Assembly: GCF_024298825.1 (NCBI RefSeq)
Contig: NZ_CP101153.1
Location: 682,001 to 746,000, forward strand
DNA length: 64,000 nucleotides
Direction: 5' to 3'
Source: Haloglomus salinum
GTDB taxonomy: Archaea > Halobacteriota > Halobacteria > Halobacteriales > Haloarculaceae
Positions 34,761 through 43,183 of this stretch are shown here, in pieces. The notes under the pieces are model-generated. The model ran no database searches, was not told where the DNA came from, and worked only from the letters and a program-made list of their open reading frames with translations. A program made the translations under genes and the position numbers. Position 1 is the stretch's first letter. Each line of letters starts with the position of its first letter.

Positions 34761-34792
34761 AACGATGGTGCAGCGGCACCGTCATAATCGTT
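34761..34792. promoter_or_regulatory. Nested dyad overlapping the tupA promoter
   Basis: In the 64-base spacer between tupA and the ModE-like gene, AACGAT (34761-34766) pairs with ATCGTT (34787-34792). Inside, GGTGC (34767-34771) pairs with GCACC (34776-34780). On the tupA strand the same region holds a TATA-like GATTATGAC. The position suggests an operator covering the promoter; binding by the ModE-like protein is inferred. Confidence 0.5.
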
Positions 34793-34818
34793 TTGCCACC
34801 GGCTCCCACAGTGTGGAT

Positions 34819-35523
34819 ATGGACCCGAACGTGACCCCGGAACTGCGGGCCGGCACGGTGGCGTTCGGTGCCGACGACGCGGCGCTCCTCCGGGCCATCG
34901 ACGAACACGGGTCGGTGAACGCGGCCGCGAGCGCGCTGGAGCGGTCGCGAGCGCGGGCGACCGGCCGGCTGGACGACCTGGAGGCCGCGTTCGGCTCGCT
35001 GGTCGAGCGCACGCGGGGCGGGACGGGCGGTGGCGGCACGGAGCTCACCTCGGAGGCCCGGCGACTGCTCGCCCGGTTCGACCGCCTCGGGACGACGCTC
35101 TCGGGGGTCGCCGCGGCCGAGGAGTGCGTGCTGGAGGGTCGGGTCCTCGACCGGGACGGGGAACTGGCCACGGTATCGACCCCGGTCGGCGAGGTACGTG
35201 CGCTCGCCCCGGCCGGCGCCGACCGGGTGCAGGTGTCGCTCCGCGCCGACGCCGTGACGCTCCACGCGCCCGACGAGGCCCCACCCGCCGGCGGAACGAG
35301 CGCGCGGAACCGGCTGGTTGGGACGGTCAGCACGGTCGAACGCGGCGAGTCGGTCGCACACGTCCGGGTCGCCGTGGAGAGCACGGCCGAGCGCCCCGAC
35401 GGGACCGTCGAACTCGTCGCGCTGGTCACGCTGGAGAGCGTCGACCGGCTGGGGCTGGCCGAGGGAACGGCGGTCGTCGCGACGTTCAAGGCGACGGCCA
35501 CGCGGGCGACCAGTACGTCGTAG
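34819..35523 (+). CDS. ModE-like molybdate/tungstate-responsive regulator (HTH + TOBE)
   Basis: 234 residues from MDPNVTPELRAGTVAFGADD. An N-terminal LysR-type helix-turn-helix spans about 22-70 (LLRAIDEHGSVNAAASALER, then RLDDLEAAFGSLVERTRGG). A TOBE/Mop-like region follows, with RNRLVGTVSTVERGESVAHV near 162-181 and LGLAEGTAVVATFKATA at the end. This arrangement matches ModE. It faces tupA and probably represses the transporter genes when the oxyanion is plentiful. A much longer upstream frame antisense to tupA was rejected. Confidence 0.88.
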   Translation: MDPNVTPELRAGTVAFGADDAALLRAIDEHGSVNAAASALERSRARATGRLDDLEAAFGSLVERTRGGTGGGGTELTSEARRLLARFDRLGTTLSGVAAAEECVLEGRVLDRDGELATVSTPVGEVRALAPAGADRVQVSLRADAVTLHAPDEAPPAGGTSARNRLVGTVSTVERGESVAHVRVAVESTAERPDGTVELVALVTLESVDRLGLAEGTAVVATFKATATRATSTS

Positions 35524-35737
35524 TGTCCGAGCAGATTCCGAACCATGATGATAACTCGATAAATTGTTCCCCAATCCGAAAATATCAGACGTAATACGGC
35601 TACACCGTGCGACGTGGGCGCTCGCCGCGGCCTCGGTGGGGATGAACCCCTCCAGCACGGGAACGACAACCACAGCTCGCCGCGAACGTCGCCAGTCTCG
35701 AACGGCTTATGTCCCTTCCTCCCGAACTCTCCCGAGA

Positions 35738-37120
35738 ATGAGCAGTCCTGAACTCGATGTCGTCGAGTTTCTCCTCACCGCAGCGGTCTACACGGAGAAC
35801 GGTGACCTCGACGAGCGCGACCTGCCACCGCGGTACCGGCGGGTGTTCTGGTCGGAAGGCGAGATCGAACGGCCGCTGGCGACGACGGGGAACACCGCGG
35901 CCGCCGCGACCGGCGTCGACCGGCCGTGGGAGGCCGTCTCCGGCCTGATGTTCACCGAGCGCGACGACTTCTCGGGGACCATCGACCTCTCGGACCGGGA
36001 CATGGCCGAGTCGTGGTACGTCCAGCGCGTCGACACCGAGCGCATCCAGGAGAACCCCACACTGGCCTCGCACTTCGAGGCCGAGATGGACGGAGTCGAC
36101 TACCGGTCCGCCCGGGAGACGAACCGCCCGGTCCACGCCGACCGCGTCTGGATCGACTCCCTGCTCGACGAGATGTTCGACGAGGACGACGAGGAGATGC
36201 TGGACCTCGTCGAGGTCAAAGCGCCCGAGGAGGTCGAGATCACGATGAACGACCTCGTCCTCACGGAGGACCAGGAGGGCGAGATCGAGAAGGTCGTCAA
36301 GGCCATCGAGCACCGGGACTACCTCGCGGAGATCGGCCTGCGCGAGATCGGGAAGCTCCTGTTCGTCGGGCCGCCCGGCACCGGCAAGACCAGCGTCGCG
36401 CGGGCGCTGGCCCGGGAACTGGAACTCCCGTTCGTCGAGGTCAAACTGTCGATGATAACGAGCCAGTACCTCGGGGAGACGGCCAAGAACGTCGACAAGA
36501 CGTTCGAGGTGGCAAAGCGGCTCTCGCCCTGTATCCTGTTCATGGACGAGTTCGACTTCGTCGCGAAGACCCGCTCCTCGGACGAACACGCCGCCATCAA
36601 GCGCGCGGTCAACACGCTGCTGAAGAGCATCGACGAGGTGAGCCTCATCCAGGACGACGTGCTCCTCATCGGCGCGACGAACCACCCCGACCAGCTCGAC
36701 GCGGCGGCGTGGCGCCGGTTCGACGAGATCGTCAACTTCCCCAAGCCCGACGCCGGGATGCGTGCGGACATCCTCGATGTCGTCACCCGGCGGATGGATA
36801 TCGACGACTTCGACCCGCACGAGGTGGCCGAACTCACCGAGGGGCTGACCGGCAGCGACCTCCGGCTCGTCCTCCGCGAGGCCGTGCTGGACGCGCTGAC
36901 TGAGGAGCGGACCACCCTCACGCAGGCCGACCTCCGGCACGCCGTCGAGGGGTTCGAGGAGCGGGACAACCTCAAGAACATGGACGACTTCGACAACTGG
37001 AAGGGGACCCGCTCGGACGAGAGCGAGAACGGCGAAGGGGACTCGCACGACCACGACCACGACCACTCCGACCACGACCACACGCACGAGTCGACCGAGG
37101 TCGAACCGCCCTCCGAGTAG
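35738..37120 (+). CDS. AAA-family ATPase with His/Asp-rich C-terminal tail
   Basis: 460 residues from MSSPELDVVEFLLTAAVYTE. The N-terminal 170 residues are a haloarchaeal domain of unknown function. A single AAA module follows with Walker A GPPGTGKT (211-218), Walker B ILFMDE (266-271), sensor GATNHPDQLD and the arginine-finger region WRRFDEIV. The tail at about 436-450 alternates His and Asp (SHDHDHDHSDHDHTHE), a likely metal-binding segment. It resembles PAN/FtsH-type AAA domains but has no protease. An AT-rich spacer at 35524-35600 precedes it. Function unknown. Confidence 0.85.
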   Translation: MSSPELDVVEFLLTAAVYTENGDLDERDLPPRYRRVFWSEGEIERPLATTGNTAAAATGVDRPWEAVSGLMFTERDDFSGTIDLSDRDMAESWYVQRVDTERIQENPTLASHFEAEMDGVDYRSARETNRPVHADRVWIDSLLDEMFDEDDEEMLDLVEVKAPEEVEITMNDLVLTEDQEGEIEKVVKAIEHRDYLAEIGLREIGKLLFVGPPGTGKTSVARALARELELPFVEVKLSMITSQYLGETAKNVDKTFEVAKRLSPCILFMDEFDFVAKTRSSDEHAAIKRAVNTLLKSIDEVSLIQDDVLLIGATNHPDQLDAAAWRRFDEIVNFPKPDAGMRADILDVVTRRMDIDDFDPHEVAELTEGLTGSDLRLVLREAVLDALTEERTTLTQADLRHAVEGFEERDNLKNMDDFDNWKGTRSDESENGEGDSHDHDHDHSDHDHTHESTEVEPPSE

Positions 37121-37152
37121 GGGATACTGTCATCGGGGTGACCGTGGGCCAC

Positions 37153-40100
37153 TCACCCCGACCCGTCGCTCCGGTTCCCGCGTTCCTCCCGTTCGAACAG
37201 CGTGCCACAGAGCTTGCGGTGGCCGGCCCGGAGGTGCTGTGAGACGGTCGCATCGCCGATGGAGAGCGCGTCGGCCACCTCGCTGGCGTCGGTCCGTCGG
37301 GGCCACTCGTAGTAGCCCGAGACGTACGCCGTTTCGAGGGTCTGGCGCTGGCGCTCGGTCAGTTTCGACTCCACCTCGCCGACGTACTCGATACTGCTCT
37401 TCGATTCCAGGGTGACCTGCTGCTGGCTGACCAGTGAGGTGTCCGGATACTGCTCGGCGACGGCATCGACGACCGACCGCACGTCGCTCTCCGGCGGGAG
37501 TTCGACGGTGACGATGGCGCTCGATGGCTGGATGACGATCTCCCGGACCTGGCCGCCGCGCTCACCGAGCATCGAGAGTGTCGGCGGCTCGTCGAGCAAC
37601 CACTCGTACAGTCCGACGCCGTCGTGCTCGCCCACGTGCCGGAACCGGGCCACCGTGTCGGCCCCCTGCTCGATGAACGTCCGGACCGCCGACTCGGTCG
37701 TCCCGTCGGCGCTCGCGTAGACGAGGAACCGGCCGTCGTCGAGCGGGATGGTGCGCTCGACCTGGATGCGTGGTGTCGTGTCCCCGGACTCGTCGACCGG
37801 GAGGTCGTCACTCGGAATCGAGAGTTCCAGCTCGATGGCACTCTCGGCCATCAGGGCCTCCCGGTGTTCCAGGGCCGCGATAGCGTGGCCGATGCTCTCG
37901 CCGAGATGCGAGACGACGGTCCGTTCTCGGTCGTCGAACGCCGCCTCACGCCGGGAGTAGAGGGCCAGCAGGCCGTACTGGCGGCCGTCGTACCGGAGCG
38001 GAATCGCCGCAATGGCACGGAACCCGGCGTCGCGGGCCGCCACCTGCCACGCCTCGTCCGCGAGCCCGTCGATATCCCGTACCACCTGTGTCCGGCCCGT
38101 CTCCAGGGCGGTCGCGCCCGGCCCCGTCGGCTCGGTGTCCTCGCCGTACGGGATGGAGACGGCGTCCAGATACGCCTGGTGTGGCCCGGCACTCGTCCGC
38201 GGGACCACCTCGCCGGCCGTGGTGTCGACCTCGCCGACCCACGCGAAGGCGTACGAGTCCGCGCCCGCGAGCGTCTCGCAGACCCGTTCCTCCAGTTCGG
38301 TCCGCGAGGTGGCGTCGATGACGGCACCGTTGACCTCGCGGACGACCTCGTTCAGGTCGACGAGCGCCTCCAGCTGGTCGCGCTGCTCGCGGAGCCGGCG
38401 CTCGCGCTCCCGGCGCTCGGTCACCTCACGGGTGTTGACCAGGATGCCATCGACGTGGGGCTCGTCGGTGAGGTTGCGGGCGCTGGCCTCGACGATGGCC
38501 TTGGTTCCGTCCTTGCGACGGAGAGTGACCTCGATGGTCGGCTGCGAGGACGGGTCCGCCAGGAGTCCCTCGAGTTCCTGGGCCACGCCTTCGGCCTCCC
38601 CCTGGTCGAGGTACTCGAAGATTGGCTCGCCGAGGGCCTCGGCCGGCGTGTAGCCGAACACCTCCTCGACGGAGGGCGTGATGTACGAGATGGTGCCGTC
38701 CTCGTCGAGGATGGCGCTCACGTCAGTCGAACGTTCGAGCGCCACCTCGTACTGCTTGAGCCGCCGCTCGTAGGCCACCCGGTCGATGGCGGTCACCAGC
38801 ACGTTCGCGACGCTCTCGACGAACGAGGTATCGGTCCCGGCGAAGGAGCGCGGCGAGGTGTCGTGGACGCCGAGGATACCCCAGGGGTCGTCCGTCGGGC
38901 CGATGACGACGCTGATGCCGCTCTCCACATCGTGGTCGGTCAGGAGCGGTGGCGGGGCAAAGCGCGTCTCCTCGGCGAAGTCCTCGACCACGACCGGCTC
39001 CTCGGAGACCAGCGTGAACCCCGCCTGCGAGTCGCGACCGGTGTCGACCGCCGTCTCTCCGACGTAGCCGGGCTGCCAGCCCACACCGGCCCGCAGTTCG
39101 AGTTCCCCCGCCTCGGGCTGGAGGTCGAGCACCTTGCAGTAATCCGCGTCGAGCACGTCCACGACGGCCGAGACGGCGCTATCGAACAGGTCGTCCAGCG
39201 ACTCGCCGCCGAGTGCCTGTCTACCGAGGTCGGCGACGGCCGTCTGCTGGTCGACCCGTCGCTCCAGTTCGCGCTGCTGGGCCCGCCGCTCGGTGGTGTC
39301 GCGGACCACGCCGATACGCTCCAGCCCGGTCGCACTCTCGATGAGCGCGAAGCGGGCCTCGGCCGGGAACGTCGAGCCGTCGGCGCGTTCGACCTCGGCC
39401 CGGATGGTCGGCGAGACGCGCTCGCCGGCCGACATCTCGGCCTCGATATCGCGGGCCCGCTCGATGGTCCCCTCGTCGACGAGTTTCGAGACGTGCTCGC
39501 CGAGCAACGCCTCGCGGTCGTAGTCGGTCATGCGCGCGTACTCGTCGTTGACCATCGTGAACCGGCCGTCCTCGTCGACCGTGTACACCCCGTCGTTCAT
39601 CGCCTGGACGATGGTCTCGTACCGTTCGAGTTCGTGCTCGCGGCGCCTGGGTTCGGTGATGTCGGTGAAGTACACCGATAGCCCCGTCTCGGAGGGGTAG
39701 GCGTTCACCCGGAACCAGGTGTCGAGCGGGTCGTGGTAGGCCTCGAACGCCACCTGTTGGTGGGTCCGCATCGCCGCCTCGTACTCCTCCTGGAACGTCG
39801 TCCCCCGGGCCTCCGGGTACAGCTCCCAGATGTGCTCCCCCTCGATTTCGTCCGGGGAGTGGCCGAGCAACTCGCCCGCCCGCTCGTTCGCGTAGGTGAA
39901 CCGCCAGTCGTCGTCGAGTGCGAAGAACCCGTCAGAGATGCGGTCGAAGACCACCTCCGGGTTCTCGCCGGATTCGAACCCGGTCGCGTCGGTGTCGTCC
40001 GTATCGGCAGGAGATGTCTGTTCACCGTCGGCCGGCGTCACGAGGAGCGTCAGGCGCTCACCGTCCGGGTAGACCCGACCCGGACGGAACGCTTCGTCCG

Positions 40101-40353
40101 TCGCCGGAAGCCGAACCGTCGTCGCTGCCCCCTCATCCCGCGCCTCCCGGAGGCGGTCCGCGGCGGCCGTCCCCTGCAGGTCGGGCCACGCGTCCCAGAC
40201 GCAGCACCCCTCCAGGTCGGTCACCGTCCCCCCGATGAGGTCGCCCGCGGCGTCGTTGACGTACGTGAGCTGCCAGTCCGCGTCGAGCGACACGACGGGG
40301 TCGCTGATACACTGGAGCACCGCGGTCGGGGGGGCAGAGGTCTCACTCGGCAT
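37153..40353 (-). CDS. PAS/GAF multi-sensor transcriptional regulator with HTH_10 (Bat-like)
   Basis: 1066 residues. Domain order by motif: PAS about 5-110, PAS about 130-240 (FFALDDDWRFTYANERAGEL), PAS about 240-360 (GVYTVDEDGRFTMVNDEYAR), GAF about 370-525, PAS about 530-650 (ISYITPSVEEVFGYTPAEAL), GAF about 665-820 and a bacterioopsin-activator domain about 830-985. The last is an HTH_10 at about 990-1050 (LTERQRQTLETAYVSGYYEW, then EVADALSIGDATVSQHLRAG). There is no kinase domain, so it is a one-component soluble sensor. Ligands are unknown; similar proteins respond to light or redox. Divergent from the winged-helix gene at 40595. Confidence 0.92.
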   Translation of the reverse strand: MPSETSAPPTAVLQCISDPVVSLDADWQLTYVNDAAGDLIGGTVTDLEGCCVWDAWPDLQGTAAADRLREARDEGAATTVRLPATDEAFRPGRVYPDGERLTLLVTPADGEQTSPADTDDTDATGFESGENPEVVFDRISDGFFALDDDWRFTYANERAGELLGHSPDEIEGEHIWELYPEARGTTFQEEYEAAMRTHQQVAFEAYHDPLDTWFRVNAYPSETGLSVYFTDITEPRRREHELERYETIVQAMNDGVYTVDEDGRFTMVNDEYARMTDYDREALLGEHVSKLVDEGTIERARDIEAEMSAGERVSPTIRAEVERADGSTFPAEARFALIESATGLERIGVVRDTTERRAQQRELERRVDQQTAVADLGRQALGGESLDDLFDSAVSAVVDVLDADYCKVLDLQPEAGELELRAGVGWQPGYVGETAVDTGRDSQAGFTLVSEEPVVVEDFAEETRFAPPPLLTDHDVESGISVVIGPTDDPWGILGVHDTSPRSFAGTDTSFVESVANVLVTAIDRVAYERRLKQYEVALERSTDVSAILDEDGTISYITPSVEEVFGYTPAEALGEPIFEYLDQGEAEGVAQELEGLLADPSSQPTIEVTLRRKDGTKAIVEASARNLTDEPHVDGILVNTREVTERRERERRLREQRDQLEALVDLNEVVREVNGAVIDATSRTELEERVCETLAGADSYAFAWVGEVDTTAGEVVPRTSAGPHQAYLDAVSIPYGEDTEPTGPGATALETGRTQVVRDIDGLADEAWQVAARDAGFRAIAAIPLRYDGRQYGLLALYSRREAAFDDRERTVVSHLGESIGHAIAALEHREALMAESAIELELSIPSDDLPVDESGDTTPRIQVERTIPLDDGRFLVYASADGTTESAVRTFIEQGADTVARFRHVGEHDGVGLYEWLLDEPPTLSMLGERGGQVREIVIQPSSAIVTVELPPESDVRSVVDAVAEQYPDTSLVSQQQVTLESKSSIEYVGEVESKLTERQRQTLETAYVSGYYEWPRRTDASEVADALSIGDATVSQHLRAGHRKLCGTLFEREERGNRSDGSG

Positions 40354-40594
40354 GGTGGTCGTCTATCCGTCCGTGTCTCCACACGGTCGGGGGAGTGATA
40401 TCCCTCTTACGGCCGAACTGGTCGGATAACAGGGCCGACACGACAGAATCCGGGAGGCGACCGCTGATGAACTGCGAGACCAGTACCAAAACAGTTTGCC
40501 AGTACCGATATGACCCAGTCTATCCTGCGTTGCGATAGCGACGACTCGACGCGGACATCGAACGGGCAACGAACAACTATCGTCCACACAGCCA

Positions 40595-41047
40595 ATGAAC
40601 ACCGACCACACATCACTCAGAGACCACGTCACGACGATGTATGCGAGATTCCGTCGAGCCCTCGGAAACAGCCGTGACGACCGGCAGGGGACAGATGTCG
40701 GGGCGAGCTTCTCGGGGACCACCGAGACGGACCCCCCCGCGAGCACGACGGACACACCGACCATCGCCGATGGGTCGGGCACTGCCGAGACCCTGACGCG
40801 CTCGGAACTCGCCGGCGAGACCGGACTCCACCCGGAACAGTACATCCGGCAGTTGCTCGCCGCGCACGATGGCCGGCTCCGGCAGAGCGACGTGGGGGAC
40901 CTGGCCCGGCTGTCGGAATCGACGACGAGTCGGCTCCTCTCGGAGATGGAGGCCGACCAGCAGATCACGCGCGTATCCATCGGCCGTGAGAAGGTGGTCT
41001 GTCTCCCCTCCTCTGCGCCCGACGGCGCGAACGAGCGGGCGGTCTGA
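40595..41047 (+). CDS. Winged-helix DNA-binding protein (MarR/IclR-like)
   Basis: 150 residues. The first 65 are polar and probably disordered (Thr/Asp/Ser-rich). A winged helix covers about 70-140, with LTRSELAGETGLHPEQYIRQ and LLAAHDGRLRQSDVGDLARL then SESTTSRLLSEMEADQQI; the recognition helix is about 105-120. It ends with a wing, VSIGREKVVCLPS. It resembles haloarchaeal HTH proteins that often carry a membrane-anchored N-terminus, but no helix is seen here. Divergent from the large PAS/GAF regulator; regulatory target unknown. Confidence 0.78.
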   Translation: MNTDHTSLRDHVTTMYARFRRALGNSRDDRQGTDVGASFSGTTETDPPASTTDTPTIADGSGTAETLTRSELAGETGLHPEQYIRQLLAAHDGRLRQSDVGDLARLSESTTSRLLSEMEADQQITRVSIGREKVVCLPSSAPDGANERAV

Positions 41048-41116
41048 GAACTGGTCCCCCGGCGCTTCCGGCCCTCACCACGATACTTTTGCCCCGACAC
41101 CACGATTCGGGAACCG

Positions 41117-41938
41117 ATGGAGGTCACCCTCCTCGGAACTGGCGACACGACCGGCACGCCGACACCGGGCTGTTCATGCGACACCTGCGAGGCGGCCCGC
41201 GAGCGCGGCGTCGAGCGCTCGCGCTTCTCCGTCCACGTCCACAACGAGCGGACCGGTGAGTCGCTGCTCGTCGACGCCAGCCCCGACCTCCGCCAGCAGT
41301 TCCTCGACCACGACGTCGACCTGCCCGACGAGGTCGTCATCAGTCACATCCACTTCGACCATCTCGACGGGCTGGGCAACGCCTACCGGCTGTTCCCGGA
41401 GGTCCCGGTGTACGCCGCCGACGAGACCGACCCGGAGACCGACGAGAGCGTCGCCGGAACGGTCCGCCGACGCTACGACTACCTCGACACCGTCGTCGTC
41501 GAGCCCCGGACCCCGTTCGAGCCGTTCGAGGCCTGCGGGCTGGAGCTGACGCTCGTGCCGGTCGACCATCCGCCGCTCGTGTGCTACGGCCTCGCCATCG
41601 AGGACCCCGAGACCGGCGCGAAGCTCTCGCTCTCGGGTGATACGGGCTACGACATCCCCGCCGAGTCGCTCGATGTCCTCCGGGACCCGGACCTGCTGCT
41701 GGCCGATGGCATCGTCCCGGCGCACCTCTGTGAGTACCACCCGCTCGGTGGCGCCGACGAGGTCGACGGCGAGTTCATGACCTTCGGCACGAAGCACATG
41801 ACCTTCGAGGGCGCCCAGCGCCTCGGCCGGGACCTCGATGCCGACGAGACGCGCGTCGTCCACATCTCGCATTTCGTCCCGGCCGAGGAGGCGTTCGAGG
41901 AGCCACTGGCGGTCGACGGGGAGCAGTACGTCCTGTAG
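41117..41938 (+). CDS. MBL-fold metallo-hydrolase, PhnP-like
   Basis: 273 residues. Begins MEVTLLGTGDTTGTPTPGCS with Cys19, Cys21 and Cys24, as in PhnP-type proteins that bind an extra zinc. The metal motif SHIHFDHLDG gives His77, His79, Asp81 and His82. Later ligands include His195-region VDHPPLVCYG and Asp in LSLSGDTGYD, with a final HISHF near 255. PhnP is a cyclic phosphodiesterase, but archaeal homologues vary, so only the fold and metal centre are supported. No phn genes are nearby. Confidence 0.85.
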   Translation: MEVTLLGTGDTTGTPTPGCSCDTCEAARERGVERSRFSVHVHNERTGESLLVDASPDLRQQFLDHDVDLPDEVVISHIHFDHLDGLGNAYRLFPEVPVYAADETDPETDESVAGTVRRRYDYLDTVVVEPRTPFEPFEACGLELTLVPVDHPPLVCYGLAIEDPETGAKLSLSGDTGYDIPAESLDVLRDPDLLLADGIVPAHLCEYHPLGGADEVDGEFMTFGTKHMTFEGAQRLGRDLDADETRVVHISHFVPAEEAFEEPLAVDGEQYVL

Positions 41939-42121
41939 CTCAGAACGGCCGGGACGGGGCCGAGCCAAGGCTGGGGCGGGGCTGGGACGAGGCTGGGACG
42001 CCATGGTTGCCAAGGTTCTTGCGTCGAGGGCCGCTCTGTACAGGTATATGATTTCTCTGACACTTGTTGTGGGGAAGCGGACCCCTGTCAACAGCCACCC
42101 CGGGGCCGTCCGGGGAGACCT

Positions 42122-43183
42122 GTGAACCCGAGCCGGGTCGACTCCATCGTCGACCTGACGTACGGCCTGCTCATCGCGGCCTCGGTCGGACTCATCGTGG
42201 TCGCCGGGAACACCGTCGGACTGGCCTTCGGCTTTGGCGTCCTCCTCTCGTTCATGCTCCACGTCGTCTGGAAGATGGCACGGTTCGACCCGAACTGGAT
42301 GACCACGGAGGTCCAGCGAACGGTCGAGGAGACGGTCGACGAAACCGTCAGCGAGACGGTCGAGAAAACCGTCGGTGAGACGGTCGAGGAGAAGGTCGGC
42401 GAGACGGTCGAAGAGACCGTCGATGAAACCGTCAGCGAGACTGTCGAGAAGACGGTCGAAGAGACCGTGGACGAGACGGTCGGCGAGACGGTCGAAAAGA
42501 CCGTCGATGAAACCGTCAGCGAGACTGTCGAGAAGACGGTCGAAGAGACCGTGGACGAGACGGTCGGCGAGACGGTGGAGAAGACCGTCGACGAAACCGT
42601 CGGTGAGACGGTGGAGAAGACCGTAGAGGAGACCGTCGGCGAGACCGTCGAGGAAACGGTCGAAGAGACGGTCGGTGAGACGGTCGAGGAGAAGGTCGAG
42701 GAGACCGTCGAGAAGACCGTGGAGGAGACCGTGGGCGAGACGGTGGAGAAGACCGTCGACGAGACGGTCGAGGAGAAGGTCGGGGAAACCGTCGAGAAGA
42801 CGGTCGAGGAAACCGTCAGCGAGACAGTCGAGAAGACGGTCGAGGAAACCGTCGACGAGACGGTGGAGGAGAAGGTCGGGGAGACCGTCGAGACGACGGT
42901 CGAGGAGACGCTGGGTGCGCAGGTGGACTCGAAGTCCGGCGAGTGGGAGGACCGGACCGAGGAAGAGGTGTGGGACGACGAGGCGGCCGACGGCGAGTGG
43001 GAGGACGAGGACGAGCGGGAGGTGTGGGAGGACGACGAGGCGAGCGACAGCGAGGGAGAAGACGAAACGAACGACGACGGATCGGGTGCGACGAACGGCG
43101 AGGACGATGACAGCGACGAGGACGATGACAGCGACGAGGACGATGACAGCGACGAGGACGCGGACGACCCGGAGGACGCCTGA
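42122..43183 (+). CDS. Membrane protein with about 50 tandem tetrapeptide repeats, coupled to PiT
   Basis: 353 residues from a GTG start. Two transmembrane helices (about 10-30 and 32-50) are followed by a region in which Val occurs at exactly every fourth position from residue 64 to 260, in units of the type V-[EDGS]-[EK]-[TK]. This is 50 uninterrupted units, encoded by a 12-base periodic DNA repeat at about 42308-42914. The C-terminal 85 residues are acidic, with three copies of an 18-base repeat (about 43103-43158, DDDSDE units). The stop overlaps the PiT start (TGATG). No family recognised. The helix would present a highly charged rod at the membrane; a link to phosphate transport is inferred from coupling. 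Confidence 0.8.
   Translation: MNPSRVDSIVDLTYGLLIAASVGLIVVAGNTVGLAFGFGVLLSFMLHVVWKMARFDPNWMTTEVQRTVEETVDETVSETVEKTVGETVEEKVGETVEETVDETVSETVEKTVEETVDETVGETVEKTVDETVSETVEKTVEETVDETVGETVEKTVDETVGETVEKTVEETVGETVEETVEETVGETVEEKVEETVEKTVEETVGETVEKTVDETVEEKVGETVEKTVEETVSETVEKTVEETVDETVEEKVGETVETTVEETLGAQVDSKSGEWEDRTEEEVWDDEAADGEWEDEDEREVWEDDEASDSEGEDETNDDGSGATNGEDDDSDEDDDSDEDDDSDEDADDPEDA
42308..42914 (+). repeat. 12-bp tandem repeat array inside the membrane-protein gene
   Basis: About 50 in-frame units of 12 bases, mostly variants of GAGACGGTCGAG, GAAACCGTCAGC and GACGAGACGGTC. Synonymous differences (GTC/GTG, ACC/ACG, GAA/GAG) show the array is old enough to have diverged in codons while keeping the amino-acid pattern. 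Longer identical blocks of several units recur, as expected from duplication by slippage or unequal crossing over. Confidence 0.85.

Noticed and set aside
41117-41938. Part of a phosphonate (phn) operon
   Set aside because: The protein is PhnP-like in fold and cysteines, but no other phn gene is present in the neighbourhood.
42308-42914. Possible CRISPR array
   Set aside because: The repeats are 12 bases, in frame and contiguous, with no unique spacers and no cas genes nearby.
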